Notes: generated from the sequence alone by a model not told the origin. 64,000 nucleotides of DNA from JAIBJN01 sp963830885 (GCA_963830885.1 CAWHOA010000008.1:49956-113955), one strand, 5' to 3'; shown: positions 1-7,785, counted from the first letter of the stretch. Numbers and translations: made by a program.

Positions 1-331
1 GGTAGGCGATCTCCGCGCGGTAGCCTGCGGAGTGGGGGAGGACGCGGCCCCAGAGCTGCACACGGCCGAGCGCGATCGGGTTCGGGAGGGCCGACTGGGC
101 CCAGTCGGCCCACTCGAGCGCGGCCACACGCGTCTTGACCGCGTAGATCCCGCAACCGCAGTCGGGCTCGGGCCGGGAGTGCTCGGGGCAGTAGGACGTG
201 AACGCCTCGCGCTCGGGCCAGGGGTCGCCGTAGACGCAGGACTCGAGCACGGGCTCTATGGCCTCGGTCTCGGGGTCGATGCGCAGGCGCCAGCTGCGCC
301 AGGCCAGGACAGGCTCGTCGCGGCTGCTCAT
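1..331 (-). CDS. Uncharacterised actinobacterial protein, 3' end cut by window edge
   Basis: The minus strand reads open from an ATG at 331 to the window edge, so about 110 N-terminal residues are visible and the C-terminus is missing. The protein begins MSSRDEPVLAWRSW and carries CGIYAVK near residue 61 and a GRVQLWGRVLPHSAGYRAE segment near residue 90. I recall this combination (CGIYA followed by LWGRV and GYRAE) from uncharacterised actinobacterial proteins of unknown function. Four cysteines lie in the first 65 residues and could bind metal, which is inference. The start overlaps the stop of the small upstream ORF by 4 bp (ATGA), suggesting translational coupling. No function is assigned. 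Confidence 0.7.
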   Translation of the reverse strand, partial: MSSRDEPVLAWRSWRLRIDPETEAIEPVLESCVYGDPWPEREAFTSYCPEHSRPEPDCGCGIYAVKTRVAALEWADWAQSALPNPIALGRVQLWGRVLPHSAGYRAEIAY

Positions 332-465
332 GCGGGCAAGAGCTCGGGTTGCCGCTCGGGCACCTGGGCCGGCTCCGGCACCTCGACCGGGCCGGGCAGG
401 GGCTCGACCATCGGGATCACGTCGATCTCGGGCTCGAGCGCATCGGGTACGCCGATATCCGTCAC
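328..465 (-). CDS. 45-aa acidic, proline-rich small protein coupled to the downstream gene
   Basis: A GTG at 465 is preceded at 7 nt by a strong GAGGAAG ribosome binding site (473-479, minus strand). The ORF encodes 45 residues, MTDIGVPDALEPEIDVIP followed by PxP/VPEP repeats and the end PELLPA. About a quarter is proline, with many Glu and no cysteine, so it is probably unstructured. Its TGA overlaps the ATG of the next gene (ATGA), the arrangement of a translationally coupled pair. It may be a leader or partner peptide of the neighbour. I do not recognise a family. Confidence 0.5.
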   Translation of the reverse strand: MTDIGVPDALEPEIDVIPMVEPLPGPVEVPEPAQVPERQPELLPA

Positions 466-770
466 GCCATCACTTCCTCAGTTGTCGCTCGCATCCGTTC
501 CCCGGATGCGAAGACCGCACGTAGGCGGTCGGGGCCGCAGATCTATGGTCGCAGCGTGGTGCGAGTCTGCGTCGCGGTCAACCCCCCAGGAGGGCTAGGC
601 GGGCCAGGAGGGATTGGCGGAACCTCGCTCGCTGTCGGGGTGCGATGGTCGTTCCGAAACAAGAACGCAGGGAGCGTTCGTAGCCGGAGGCTACGGGCGC
701 GACTGAGGACGCAGTCTTCGGGGCGAACAGCGCGGCCCGACGGCACCGCCGCGGCTCCGCTGAGCCCTCC
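466..770. other. Intergenic region with tandem hairpins
   Basis: No credible gene lies here; the open frames are GC-rich shadows. It holds the promoter side of the 45-aa ORF and, near csoR, a compact inverted-repeat set. A perfect 6-bp hairpin lies at 680-694 (GTAGCC, 3-nt loop, GGCTAC) and a 5-bp hairpin at 701-716 (GACTG/CAGTC). Both are bracketed by a GTTCG/CGAAC pair (676-680 with 723-727). Lying just beyond the csoR stop, the set could act as its terminator, although there is no T-run. Confidence 0.4.
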
Positions 771-1067
771 TTAGCTGCGGCCCACGAGGCGGCCGATGGC
801 GGCGACGAGCTCCTCGGTGCGCTCCTCGCGGAGCTCCTCCGAGCCTGGGCCGAGCACGCAGTGGCGCGTGTGGCCGTCGAGCAGCCCGAGCGCGACCTTC
901 TCGAGGGCAGCCTCGATCGCGCTGATCTGGGTGATCACGTCGATGCAGTAGCGGTCGTCCTCGACCATGCGCTGGACGCCGCGAACCTGGCCCTCGATGC
1001 GCTTGAGCCGGGTGACGAGCTGCTCCTTGGAGGCGCTGTAGCCGCGCGTGGGGGTGGTATCCGCCAT
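771..1067 (-). CDS. csoR: CsoR-type copper-sensing transcriptional repressor
   Basis: A 98-residue all-helical repressor of the CsoR/RcnR (DUF156) family, which releases operator DNA on binding Cu(I). The three cuprous ligands are present with the exact CsoR spacing: Cys41, His66 and Cys70 (C-x24-H-x3-C). The LVTRLKRIEGQVRG helix that contacts DNA is intact. I chose ATG 1067 rather than the GTG at 1088, because 1088 falls inside the operator and the minus-strand -10-like TATACC would give a leaderless mRNA starting at this ATG. The gene is divergent from copZ across a TATACCCCC...GGGTAGA operator, so autoregulation is expected. The same operator precedes copA near 31.9 kb. Confidence 0.93.
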   Translation of the reverse strand: MADTTPTRGYSASKEQLVTRLKRIEGQVRGVQRMVEDDRYCIDVITQISAIEAALEKVALGLLDGHTRHCVLGPGSEELREERTEELVAAIGRLVGRS

Positions 1068-1077
1068 CCCGTCATGG

Positions 1078-1096
1078 TATACCCCCACCGGGTAGA
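1078..1096. promoter_or_regulatory. CsoR operator between csoR and copZ
   Basis: The sequence TATACCCCCACCGGGTAGA contains TACCC-N5-GGGTA, the G/C-tract inverted repeat typical of CsoR sites. It lies between divergent csoR and copZ and overlaps their apparent start signals. It matches 16 of 19 positions of the site before copA (31930-31948), which argues that both belong to one copper regulon. Confidence 0.75.
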
Positions 1097-1302
1097 TGGA
1101 GGAGCTTCGCTTCAGGGTCCCGGGGATGAGCTGCTCGCACTGCGAGCATGCGATCTCGACCGAGCTGGCGAAGGTGGCCGGAGTCGCTGCCGTGGACGTC
1201 GACCTCGACGCGAAGTCCGTCCGCGTCCGCGGTGAGGCGATCGACGATGCTGCAGTCCGGGCTGCGATTGCCGACGCGGGCTACGAGGCGGTCGCCGCCT
1301 AG
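1096..1302 (+). CDS. copZ: Copper chaperone CopZ (HMA domain)
   Basis: A 68-residue single heavy-metal-associated domain with the metal-binding loop GMSCSHC (Cys13, Cys16) and a beta-alpha-beta-beta-alpha-beta pattern ending DAGYEAVAA. It would bind Cu(I) in the cytosol and hand it to a P-type ATPase, here most likely the copA product at 29.8-31.9 kb. The ATG lies at the edge of the CsoR operator with no room for a ribosome binding site, so the mRNA is probably leaderless and shut off directly by CsoR. The stop overlaps the convergent DUF2017 stop by 4 bp. Confidence 0.92.
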   Translation: MEELRFRVPGMSCSHCEHAISTELAKVAGVAAVDVDLDAKSVRVRGEAIDDAAVRAAIADAGYEAVAA

Positions 1303-1772
1303 CCCTCCATGGCCGCCTCGACGGCGGCATCCTGGAGCCAGCTCAGGTACGCGAAGACCGAGAGCTCGTAGGCCTGCGGGTCGCGCGGGTCGATCTCGCG
1401 CGCGTAGGTGTCTTCCGTGACGTCGAGCTTGGTGCCGACGGCCAGGCGGAGGTCGGTGAGCGCCCGGAGCCATCCATCGAGCTCCTCCGCCGTCAGACGG
1501 TCGCGGGCGGCGGTGTCGACGAGCACCATCAGGGCCTCGCGGCGGCTCTCGAGCAGCTCGCCGTCCATCAGCCGGCGGAACTCGTCCTCGGCCTCTGCGT
1601 CGTCCTCGTAGGCGGTGGGGCGAAGCCGGCGGAGCGATGGATCCTCCGGGTCGGCGGTGAGCAGCGCCAGCAGCTGCGCCGGAAGCTCCCGCAAGAGCTG
1701 GCGCTCGGCGTCCGAGAGCCGCAGGCGGAAGTCGCCCTCGCGCGTGCGCTCGATGGGTCGATGGGTGAACAC
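1299..1772 (-). CDS. DUF2017 family protein
   Basis: A 157-residue protein matching the actinobacterial DUF2017 family: an FRLRLSDAERQLLRELP start, a central EDEFRRLMDGELLESRREAL helix and a C-terminal SWLQDAAVEAAMEG. The family has no assigned function but usually sits beside clpS in Actinomycetota, which suggests a link to ClpS/ClpP proteolysis. Here clpS is 3.5 kb away behind a two-component locus. The GTG start was chosen because family members begin just before this helix; the frame stays open far upstream without homology. A membrane protein precedes it 32 bp upstream on the same strand. Confidence 0.82.
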   Translation of the reverse strand: MFTHRPIERTREGDFRLRLSDAERQLLRELPAQLLALLTADPEDPSLRRLRPTAYEDDAEAEDEFRRLMDGELLESRREALMVLVDTAARDRLTAEELDGWLRALTDLRLAVGTKLDVTEDTYAREIDPRDPQAYELSVFAYLSWLQDAAVEAAMEG

Positions 1773-1804
1773 ACGCCGATTGTCACCTACAGCGCGAGGC
1801 CATG

Positions 1805-2389
1805 TCAGCGGCTCGCCCCGGATCTCGGCTGTGCCGACCTCCGCTGTGCGAGCTGGGCTGTCCAGTACGGGTCGCTCCTCCTGTGGGAGCTCGAGCCTTC
1901 CACGGGAGCGGGATCGTGTCTCGGCCGAGGGACGGTTGCCCGTCGTCGTCGCCTCCTCCATGCTCGCGCTGCGTGCAGCACCCCGGCCCACAGGAAGAGG
2001 AGGAGCGTGAGCGTGTAGCCCTCGTGGAACGAGACGTCGGGCCCGAACAAGGTGAGGGCGTTGCGCGCCATGAGAATCGTGGTGGCGAGCCCGATGGCGG
2101 CGCACCAGCCGCCACCTCGCAGCCCGGCGATTCCGAGCAAGAGCCCGAGCGCGGCGGCGGCCAGGGTGGCCACGGCGAAGCCGGAGGCCTCTTCCTCGAC
2201 CTGAGCGCTGATGTCGACGCCGTCGATCGCTCCGCCCTCCGGGACGCTCCAGGTCACGAGCTGAGCCCCGGTGAAGGTCGTCTCGGCTCCGCCGCAGGAG
2301 ACGGTCGCGAAGGGAAGCAGGAAGCAGAGGCCGATGAGGCCGAAGAGCGCCGGCGAGTGCCAGCGGCGGATGCGTGCACGAGCGTCCAT
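1805..2389 (-). CDS. Membrane protein with four predicted TM segments
   Basis: A 194-residue protein. A basic N-terminus is followed by a hydrophobic segment (residues 14-33, LFGLIGLCFLLPFATVSCGG), a polar extracytoplasmic loop (35-70), three more hydrophobic stretches (about 70-90, 95-112 and 122-140) and an arginine-rich cytoplasmic tail. The LPFATVSCGG segment is a pattern I associate with small actinobacterial membrane proteins of unknown role. It probably forms an operon with the DUF2017 gene 32 bp downstream. No function can be assigned. Confidence 0.65.
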   Translation of the reverse strand: MDARARIRRWHSPALFGLIGLCFLLPFATVSCGGAETTFTGAQLVTWSVPEGGAIDGVDISAQVEEEASGFAVATLAAAALGLLLGIAGLRGGGWCAAIGLATTILMARNALTLFGPDVSFHEGYTLTLLLFLWAGVLHAARAWRRRRRRATVPRPRHDPAPVEGSSSHRRSDPYWTAQLAQRRSAQPRSGASR

Positions 2390-2531
2390 CGGCCCGAGCG
2401 TAGAAGCCGCGGTCCCTGCCGGAACCGAGCAGGCCAGGGGCTCGCGTCAGGGTTTTCCCCGAGCGTTGCCGGCGGCGGATTTCAGGGCTGGCGTGGTAGC
2501 CACCGCGGCGCCGATGTGTGACGATTCGTAC

Positions 2532-2882
2532 ATGGCCTGGACGGTGCTGGTCGTCGACGACCATCCTGCATTCCGAGCCTCGGCCCGGCGCCTGCTGGAG
2601 CTGGACGGCTTCCGTGTCGTCGGCGAGGCCGGGGATGCGGAGTCGGCACTCCGGCTGACCCGAACGCTCCGGCCTGCCGTTGCGCTGCTCGACATCGGGC
2701 TCCCGGACCGCAGCGGCTTCGAGGTGGCCGAGCAGCTCGCCGGCGAGACGCGGGTCGTCCTCATCTCGAGCCGGGGGCATGCTGATCTCGGCAAGCGCGT
2801 CCGCGAGAGCGGCGCGCTCGGGTTCATCTCGAAGGAAGACCTCTCGGGCGAGGCGATCCTCGCGCTCCTCGAGGCGGCATGA
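2532..2882 (+). CDS. Stand-alone response-regulator receiver protein
   Basis: A 116-residue single receiver domain. The acidic pocket (VVDDH near the N-terminus), the phosphoacceptor Asp in VALLDIGLPD (about residue 54), the conserved Ser in VLISSRG and the Lys in GFISKEDL are all visible. It has no output domain, so it probably works in a phosphorelay or as a phosphate sink. The ATG before AWTVLVVDD was chosen because it abuts the first beta strand; an in-frame ATG at 2514 is possible. Its stop overlaps the kinase ATG (ATGA), so the two are translationally coupled and probably form a partner pair. Confidence 0.85.
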   Translation: MAWTVLVVDDHPAFRASARRLLELDGFRVVGEAGDAESALRLTRTLRPAVALLDIGLPDRSGFEVAEQLAGETRVVLISSRGHADLGKRVRESGALGFISKEDLSGEAILALLEAA

Positions 2883-4636
2883 GGGCTGTTCGCCTCCTCC
2901 TCGCGGCGGCCGGGCTCGTGCTCGGGGTCGTCGCCTACCGCGTCCAGGTCGACAACCTCGGCGAATCGACGACCCCGGCGCGCGCCGCGGCCATCGTCGC
3001 CGTCGCCTGGTCGTTCCTGGTCGCCGGGCTGATCGCCTGGTCCCGCCGGCCCGGGAACCGGCTCGGCCCGCTCCTGGCCACCGCGGGCATCTTCCTGCTG
3101 CTGCGCCAGCTCCGCTACAGCCATGACGAGCTGGTCTTCACGGTCTTCTTTCTGCTGAGCGAGGTCTCCTACGCGCTCGCCGCGCACTCCGTCCTCGCCT
3201 ACCCGTCGGGCGAGGTCGTGGGCCGAGCGGAGCGGTCCCTCGTACGCGTCGGCTACGCCGCGACGCTCCTCTTTCCGCTCGCGATCCTCCTCGTCTACGA
3301 CGGCAGCGAGCAGCTTCGGTACATGGGCGCGACGCCCGAGAGCCTGCTGGTGGTCTGGGAGAACGGCGAGCTCGCGGTCGCCCTGCAGAAAGCGTTCGTC
3401 GTCTTCGTCTGGGGGATCCTCGCCAGCCTCTTTATCGCGCTGATCGTGCGCAGGCTGGTCCGGGCTACGCCGCGGGCGCGCCGGCTGCTGGCGCCGCTCG
3501 TCCTCGCAGCTGTGGTGTTCGCACTGCGCGCCGTGTGGGAGGGCGTCTTCACGTTCGTCGAGAGCCCGTCCGGGATTGCCTACGACTACCTGCTCTGGTG
3601 GCAGATCGTGGGCTTCATCGCCCTGCCGATCGCGCTCCTCGCGGGAATGCTCAGGGCACGGCTGGCCCGGGCGAACGTCGGCGACCTCGTGCTCGAGCTG
3701 GAGCGGACGCCGCCGGAGGACCTCCCGGCCGCGCTGGCGCGCAGTTTGGGGGACCCCGACCTCGAGGTCCTCTTCTGGCTGCCGGAGCGCGGGGAGTATG
3801 TCGACACGCACGGACGCAGGGTGGAGCTCCCAGCCCCCGGCGCCGACCGCGCGGTCACGCTGCTCGACCACCACGACGACGACGAGCCGGTGGCCGCCAT
3901 CGTCCACGACGCCTCCCTGGTGGACGAGCCCGAGCTCCTCCGGGCCTCGGGCGCCGCCGCCGGCCTCGCGCTCGAGAACGCGCGCCTCCACGCCGAGATG
4001 CGGGCCCAGCTGGTGCAGGTGCAGGAGTCGCGCGTCCGCATCGTCGCGGCCGCCGACGACGAGCGCCGCCGCATCGAGCGCGACATCCACGACGGCGCGC
4101 AGCAACGCCTCGTCGCGCTGGCGCTCCAGCTCCGGAGCGCGCAACGGCAGCTCGGCAACCGCTCCGACCCCGAGATCGACCGGCTCCTCGCGGAGGCCGT
4201 CGGCGAGCTCCAGGTCGCCGTCGAGGAGCTCCGGGAGCTCGCGCGCGGCGTCCACCCGGCGATCCTCACCGAGGACGGGCTCGGCGCCGCGCTCGAGTCA
4301 CTCGCCGGCCGGACGCCGCTGCCCGTCGAGCTGGACGTCACGGACGGCCGGCTGCCGCCGCAGATCGAGGCGACGGCGTACTTCGTCGCGTGCGAGGCGC
4401 TGGCGAACGTCGTCAAGCACGCCCACGCCTCCCGGGCGGCCGTGAGCGCTCGGCGCCGGAACGGCCTGCTCGTCGTCGAGATCGAGGACGACGGCGTCGG
4501 TGGTGCGCGCGCCGCGAACGGATCGGGGCTGAGCGGGCTGGCCGACCGGGTCGAGGCGCTGGGCGGCAGGCTGGTCGTCGAGAGCCCGGCCGGGGCCGGG
4601 ACCCGGGTCGTGGGGGAGATTCCGTGCGCGTCGTGA
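2879..4636 (+). CDS. NarL-type sensor histidine kinase with N-terminal membrane domain
   Basis: A 585-residue kinase. Residues 1-260 contain about seven hydrophobic segments, followed by a short GAF-like region (about 265-365). A HisKA_3 dimerisation helix carries the phosphoacceptor His404 in RDIHDGAQQRL. The HATPase_c domain has its N-box at ALANVVKHAHAS and a glycine box at GLSGLADRVEALGG. This is the architecture of LuxR-partnered kinases of the NarX/DesK class. The stimulus is unknown. The gene overlaps the receiver gene upstream (ATGA) and, by 13 bp, the LuxR-type regulator downstream, so all three are one transcription unit. Confidence 0.92.
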   Translation: MRAVRLLLAAAGLVLGVVAYRVQVDNLGESTTPARAAAIVAVAWSFLVAGLIAWSRRPGNRLGPLLATAGIFLLLRQLRYSHDELVFTVFFLLSEVSYALAAHSVLAYPSGEVVGRAERSLVRVGYAATLLFPLAILLVYDGSEQLRYMGATPESLLVVWENGELAVALQKAFVVFVWGILASLFIALIVRRLVRATPRARRLLAPLVLAAVVFALRAVWEGVFTFVESPSGIAYDYLLWWQIVGFIALPIALLAGMLRARLARANVGDLVLELERTPPEDLPAALARSLGDPDLEVLFWLPERGEYVDTHGRRVELPAPGADRAVTLLDHHDDDEPVAAIVHDASLVDEPELLRASGAAAGLALENARLHAEMRAQLVQVQESRVRIVAAADDERRRIERDIHDGAQQRLVALALQLRSAQRQLGNRSDPEIDRLLAEAVGELQVAVEELRELARGVHPAILTEDGLGAALESLAGRTPLPVELDVTDGRLPPQIEATAYFVACEALANVVKHAHASRAAVSARRRNGLLVVEIEDDGVGGARAANGSGLSGLADRVEALGGRLVVESPAGAGTRVVGEIPCAS

Positions 4637-5271
4637 TCGCCGAGGACTCGGTGCTTCTCCGCGAGGGCCTCGCGCGGGTGCTCGCGGAAGCCGGCATGGA
4701 GGTCGCCGCCCAGGTCGGGGACGCCGACGCGCTTCACCACGCGGTGCATCGCGAGCGGCCCGACGTGGCCGTGGTCGACGTGCGCATGCCGCCGAGCCAG
4801 ACCGACGAGGGCGCCCGCGCCGCCCGGGAGATCGGCGCCAAGTACCCGGAGATCGGGATTCTCCTGCTCTCGCAGATCGTCGAGGCAAAGCACGCGCTCG
4901 AGCTCTTCAGCGAACGGCCCGAGGGGTTCGGCTACCTGTTGAAGGACCGCGTCCTCGAGATCGACGACTTCATCGCATCGGTGCGCCGCGTTGCCGCGGG
5001 CGGGACGGCGATCGACCCCGAGGTGGTCGCGCAGCTCTTCGGCCGCCGGCGTGCTCCGGATGCTCTGTCGGAGCTGACGCCGCGCGAGCGCGAGGTGCTC
5101 GGCCTGATGGCGGAGGGGTTGTCCAACGCCGGCATCTGCCGCAAGCTGTTCCTCAGCCCGAAGACCGTGGAGACCCACGTGCACGCCATCTTCGTGAAGC
5201 TCGGCCTGCCGGCAGCGCCGGATGACCACCGCCGCGTCCTCGCCGTGCTCGCCTTCCTGCGTCAGTCCTGA
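4624..5271 (+). CDS. LuxR/NarL-family DNA-binding response regulator
   Basis: A 215-residue regulator. The N-terminal receiver has the acidic pair in VIAEDS, the phosphoacceptor Asp in VAVVDVRMPP and Lys in GYLLKDR. The C-terminal GerE helix-turn-helix spans LTPREREVLGLMAEGLSN to SPKTVETHVHAIFVKLGL. The GTG start at 4624 has a GGGGGAG ribosome binding site 5 nt upstream, inside the kinase gene, which it overlaps by 13 bp. It should receive phosphate from the adjacent kinase, possibly in competition with the orphan receiver. The 3' end overlaps the convergent clpS by 10 bp. Confidence 0.93.
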   Translation: MRVVIAEDSVLLREGLARVLAEAGMEVAAQVGDADALHHAVHRERPDVAVVDVRMPPSQTDEGARAAREIGAKYPEIGILLLSQIVEAKHALELFSERPEGFGYLLKDRVLEIDDFIASVRRVAAGGTAIDPEVVAQLFGRRRAPDALSELTPREREVLGLMAEGLSNAGICRKLFLSPKTVETHVHAIFVKLGLPAAPDDHRRVLAVLAFLRQS

Positions 5272-5564
5272 CGCATCGTCGCCCAGAGCCCGTGTGCGTG
5301 GAGGCGGGCGACGTCGTGCTCGGCCTTCTCGCGCGGGCCACCCGAGACGACCGCCTTGCCCTCGTTGTGCACCTGCAGCATGAGCTTGGTCGCCTTCTCG
5401 CGGTTGTAGCCGAACAGCTTCTGGAGGACGAAGGTCACGTAGGACATGAGGTTGATCGGGTCGTTCCAGACGATCACGATCCACGGCCGTTCGTGCTCCG
5501 GCACGTCCGTCTCGGCCGGCTGCTCGAGCTCGACCTCGGCGGGGGCGAGGGTTGCGGGCGCCAT
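5262..5564 (-). CDS. clpS: ATP-dependent Clp protease adaptor ClpS
   Basis: A 100-residue adaptor that delivers N-degron substrates to ClpAP/ClpCP. Hallmarks are WIVIVWNDPINLMSYVTFVL (the N-end-rule pocket region), FGYNREKATKLMLQVHNEGKA with the conserved HxxG, and the C-terminal EKAEHDVARLHAHGL helix. The 25-residue N-terminal extension is acidic and disordered, as usual. It is convergent with the response regulator, overlapping 10 bp, and divergent from argC. Its usual actinobacterial partner, the DUF2017 gene, lies 3.5 kb to the left on the same strand. Confidence 0.96.
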   Translation of the reverse strand: MAPATLAPAEVELEQPAETDVPEHERPWIVIVWNDPINLMSYVTFVLQKLFGYNREKATKLMLQVHNEGKAVVSGGPREKAEHDVARLHAHGLWATMRQD

Positions 5565-5606
5565 GCCGTGATTGTGCCCCGCTTCGCGCGAGCGCGCCGG
5601 TCTTCA

Positions 5607-5640
5607 TTGCATCTTACGCAGCGATCTGCATAATACGCAG
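5607..5640 (+). promoter_or_regulatory. Tandem ARG boxes overlapping the arg operon promoter
   Basis: Two near-identical 14-mers, TGCATCTTACGCAG (5608-5621) and TGCATAATACGCAG (5627-5640), lie 19 bp apart just before argC. The downstream copy with its preceding C reads CTGC-N7-GCAG. They resemble the paired boxes bound by ArgR hexamers. The first box contains a -35-like TTGCAT (5607-5612) and the second a -10-like CATAAT (5629-5634), 16 bp apart. Bound ArgR would therefore cover the promoter directly. The cognate argR is the fifth gene of this operon. Confidence 0.8.
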
Positions 5641-5643
5641 ACC

Positions 5644-6633
5644 ATGCGCGCTGCAATCCTCGGGACGGCCGGGTACTCAGGCCAGGAGACGCTCGACCGC
5701 GTGCTCGCCCACCCCGGGCTCGAGCCGGCCGCGCTCGGGTCCGACTCGCTCGCAGGGCAGCCTGCCGCCGTGCTCGATCCTCGCCTCGCCCGCAACGGCG
5801 CCTCGGCGGCCCCCGCCTTCGTCACGAACGACGAGGCGCTCGCGGCCGGCGCGGACGCCGTCTTCCTTTGCCTCGGCCACGAGGAGGCGGCGCGGATCGA
5901 GCCGCCGGCCGAGGGCGTCGTCGTCGACCTCTCCGGCGGTCACCGGCTGGCGAGCGCCGCCGCCTACGAGGAGTGGTACGGCTTCGCGCATCCCGATCCC
6001 GGCGGGCTCGTCGACTGGAGCTACGCGTTGCCCGAGCTGCTGGCGCCCACCGGCAGGCTTGTGGCGAGCCCAGGCTGCTATGCGACCGCGGTCCTGCTCG
6101 CGCTCCTGCCGCTCGCCGAGGCGATCGACCCGGACAGCGTCGTCGTCGACGCCAAGTCCGGCGTCTCCGGAGCCGGGCGCGGGCTGAAGCCCGAGTCGCA
6201 TGCGGGCCACGTCCTCGACAACCTGACCCCGTACAAGGTCGGGCGCCATCAGCACGCCGCCGAGATCGAGCAGGCGTTGGGCTTCCCGGTGTGCTTCGTC
6301 CCGCACCTCCTGCCCGTCAAGCGCGGCCTGGTCGCCAGCTGCTACGCGCGCCCGCTCGCACGTGACCTCCGTGAGCGGCTCGAGGCGGCCTACGCCGGCA
6401 GCCACGTCGTCGTCGTTCTCCCGGAGGGCGTCGCGCCACAGCTCGCGCGTGTGCAGGGGACCGACGCGGCCGAGATCGCCCTCTTCGAGGACCGCTCGAC
6501 CGGGCGCGCGATCGTGATCTGCGCGCTCGACAACCTGGGCAAGGGCGCCGCGGGCCAGGCGATCCAGAACGCGAACCTCGTGCTCGGCCTGCCCGTCGAC
6601 GACGGCCTGAGGCTGCCGGGGGTGCTCGTGTGA
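5644..6633 (+). CDS. argC: N-acetyl-gamma-glutamyl-phosphate reductase
   Basis: Catalyses the NADPH-dependent reduction of N-acetylglutamyl phosphate to the semialdehyde, the third step of arginine synthesis. The 329 residues show the Rossmann start AILGTAGYSGQE, the catalytic Cys145 in VASPGCYATA, the SGVSGAGR loop and the C-terminal HLLPVKRGL segment. The ATG at 5644 lies 3 nt beyond the second ARG box, so the transcript is nearly leaderless; the frame is open upstream but would run through the promoter. It is the first gene of argCJBDRGH-lysA. Its stop overlaps the argJ GTG (GTGA). Confidence 0.96.
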   Translation: MRAAILGTAGYSGQETLDRVLAHPGLEPAALGSDSLAGQPAAVLDPRLARNGASAAPAFVTNDEALAAGADAVFLCLGHEEAARIEPPAEGVVVDLSGGHRLASAAAYEEWYGFAHPDPGGLVDWSYALPELLAPTGRLVASPGCYATAVLLALLPLAEAIDPDSVVVDAKSGVSGAGRGLKPESHAGHVLDNLTPYKVGRHQHAAEIEQALGFPVCFVPHLLPVKRGLVASCYARPLARDLRERLEAAYAGSHVVVVLPEGVAPQLARVQGTDAAEIALFEDRSTGRAIVICALDNLGKGAAGQAIQNANLVLGLPVDDGLRLPGVLV

Positions 6634-7785
6634 GCGTCACCGCCGCCAGAGGTATTCGTCGCGAGCGGCGTCGAGTGCGGGATCCGCAAGGCGGGGCGCG
6701 ACCTCGCGGTCGTGCGTTCGCTTTCGCCGGCGGTCGGGGCGGGAATGTTCACGACGAACCGCGTGCAGGCGGCGCCGGTCCGCGTCTCCAAGGCGCACCT
6801 CGCAGTCGCAGAGCCGCAGGCCGTGGTCGTGAACGCCGGCGTCGCCAACGCTGCCACGGGCGAGCGGGGGGAGCTCGACGCGCTCGCGACGGCGGCCGAC
6901 GCCGCGCTTCTCCTCGACCTGCGGGTGGAGGAGGTCGTCGTCCTCTCCACCGGCGTGATCGGCGTGCACCTGCCGCTCGACCGCGTGCGCGCCGGGCTCG
7001 AAGACGCCGCCTGCGCGCTCTCCTCCGAGGGTGGGGCCGACGCGGCCGCAGCGATCCTCACCACCGACACGCGCCCCAAGGAGGCCGTCGCCGGCGCAGG
7101 CGGGTTCGTCGTCGGCGGAATGGCGAAGGGCTCGGGGATGATCCATCCCGCGCTCGCGACCATGCTCGCGGTCGTCACGACCGACTACCCGCTCGCTCCG
7201 GGCGAGGCGAACGCGTTTCTGCGGCCCGCGGTCGAGGCGACCTTCAACCGCATCTCGGTGGACGGCGAGTGCTCGACGAACGACGCGGTCGTGCTCCTCG
7301 CCAACGGCGCCTCGCACGCTGCGCGCGACGACGAGGCGTTTGCCGGCGCGCTCCACGAGGTCTGCGCCAGCCTCTCCCGCCAGGTGGTCGACGACGGCGA
7401 GGGTAAGACCGTGCTGATCGAGGTGCGGGTCACCGGGGCCGCCGACGAGCGCGAAGCGGCGGCCGTCGCCAGGCGGGTCGCGACCTCGCCGCTCGTCAAG
7501 ACGGCGGCGTTCGGGCGCGACCCGAACTGGGGCCGCGTGCTCGCGGCGGCCGGGTCTGCGCCGTTCAACGGCGGCTTCGCCCAGCTCGAGGCCGGCAGGG
7601 TGACGCTGGCCTTCAACGGGACGGTCGTGTTTGCGGGCGGAGCGCCGCGCGGCGAGGAGCCGTCGCTCGACGAGCCGCTGCTCGCCGTCGACCTCGACCT
7701 CGGGCTCGGCGCGGGTGAGGCCTCGTACCTCGCGTCCGACCTCACGTACGACTACGTCCGCATCAACGCGGAGTACACGTCGTGA
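6630..7785 (+). CDS. argJ: Bifunctional ornithine acetyltransferase / N-acetylglutamate synthase, apparent +1 frameshift near the 5' end
   Basis: ArgJ recycles the acetyl group from N-acetylornithine to glutamate and can also use acetyl-CoA. The natural start is GTG 6630 (MSVTAARG), overlapping argC by 4 bp. After about eight codons the homologous sequence continues one base later, at TTC 6655, as FVASGVECGIRKAGRD, so one extra base lies near 6645-6654. The only in-frame start in the downstream frame is GTG 6712, which would remove about 28 conserved residues. The body is intact: the self-cleavage site is in HPALATMLAVV and the C-terminal KTAAFGRDPNWGR is present. Corrected length is about 384 residues. 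I read the break as a sequence error. Confidence 0.9.

Noticed and set aside
1299..2780. 493-codon minus-strand frame containing the DUF2017 protein
   Set aside because: Only the last 157 residues match a family; the rest overlaps the membrane-protein gene and the receiver gene in other frames.
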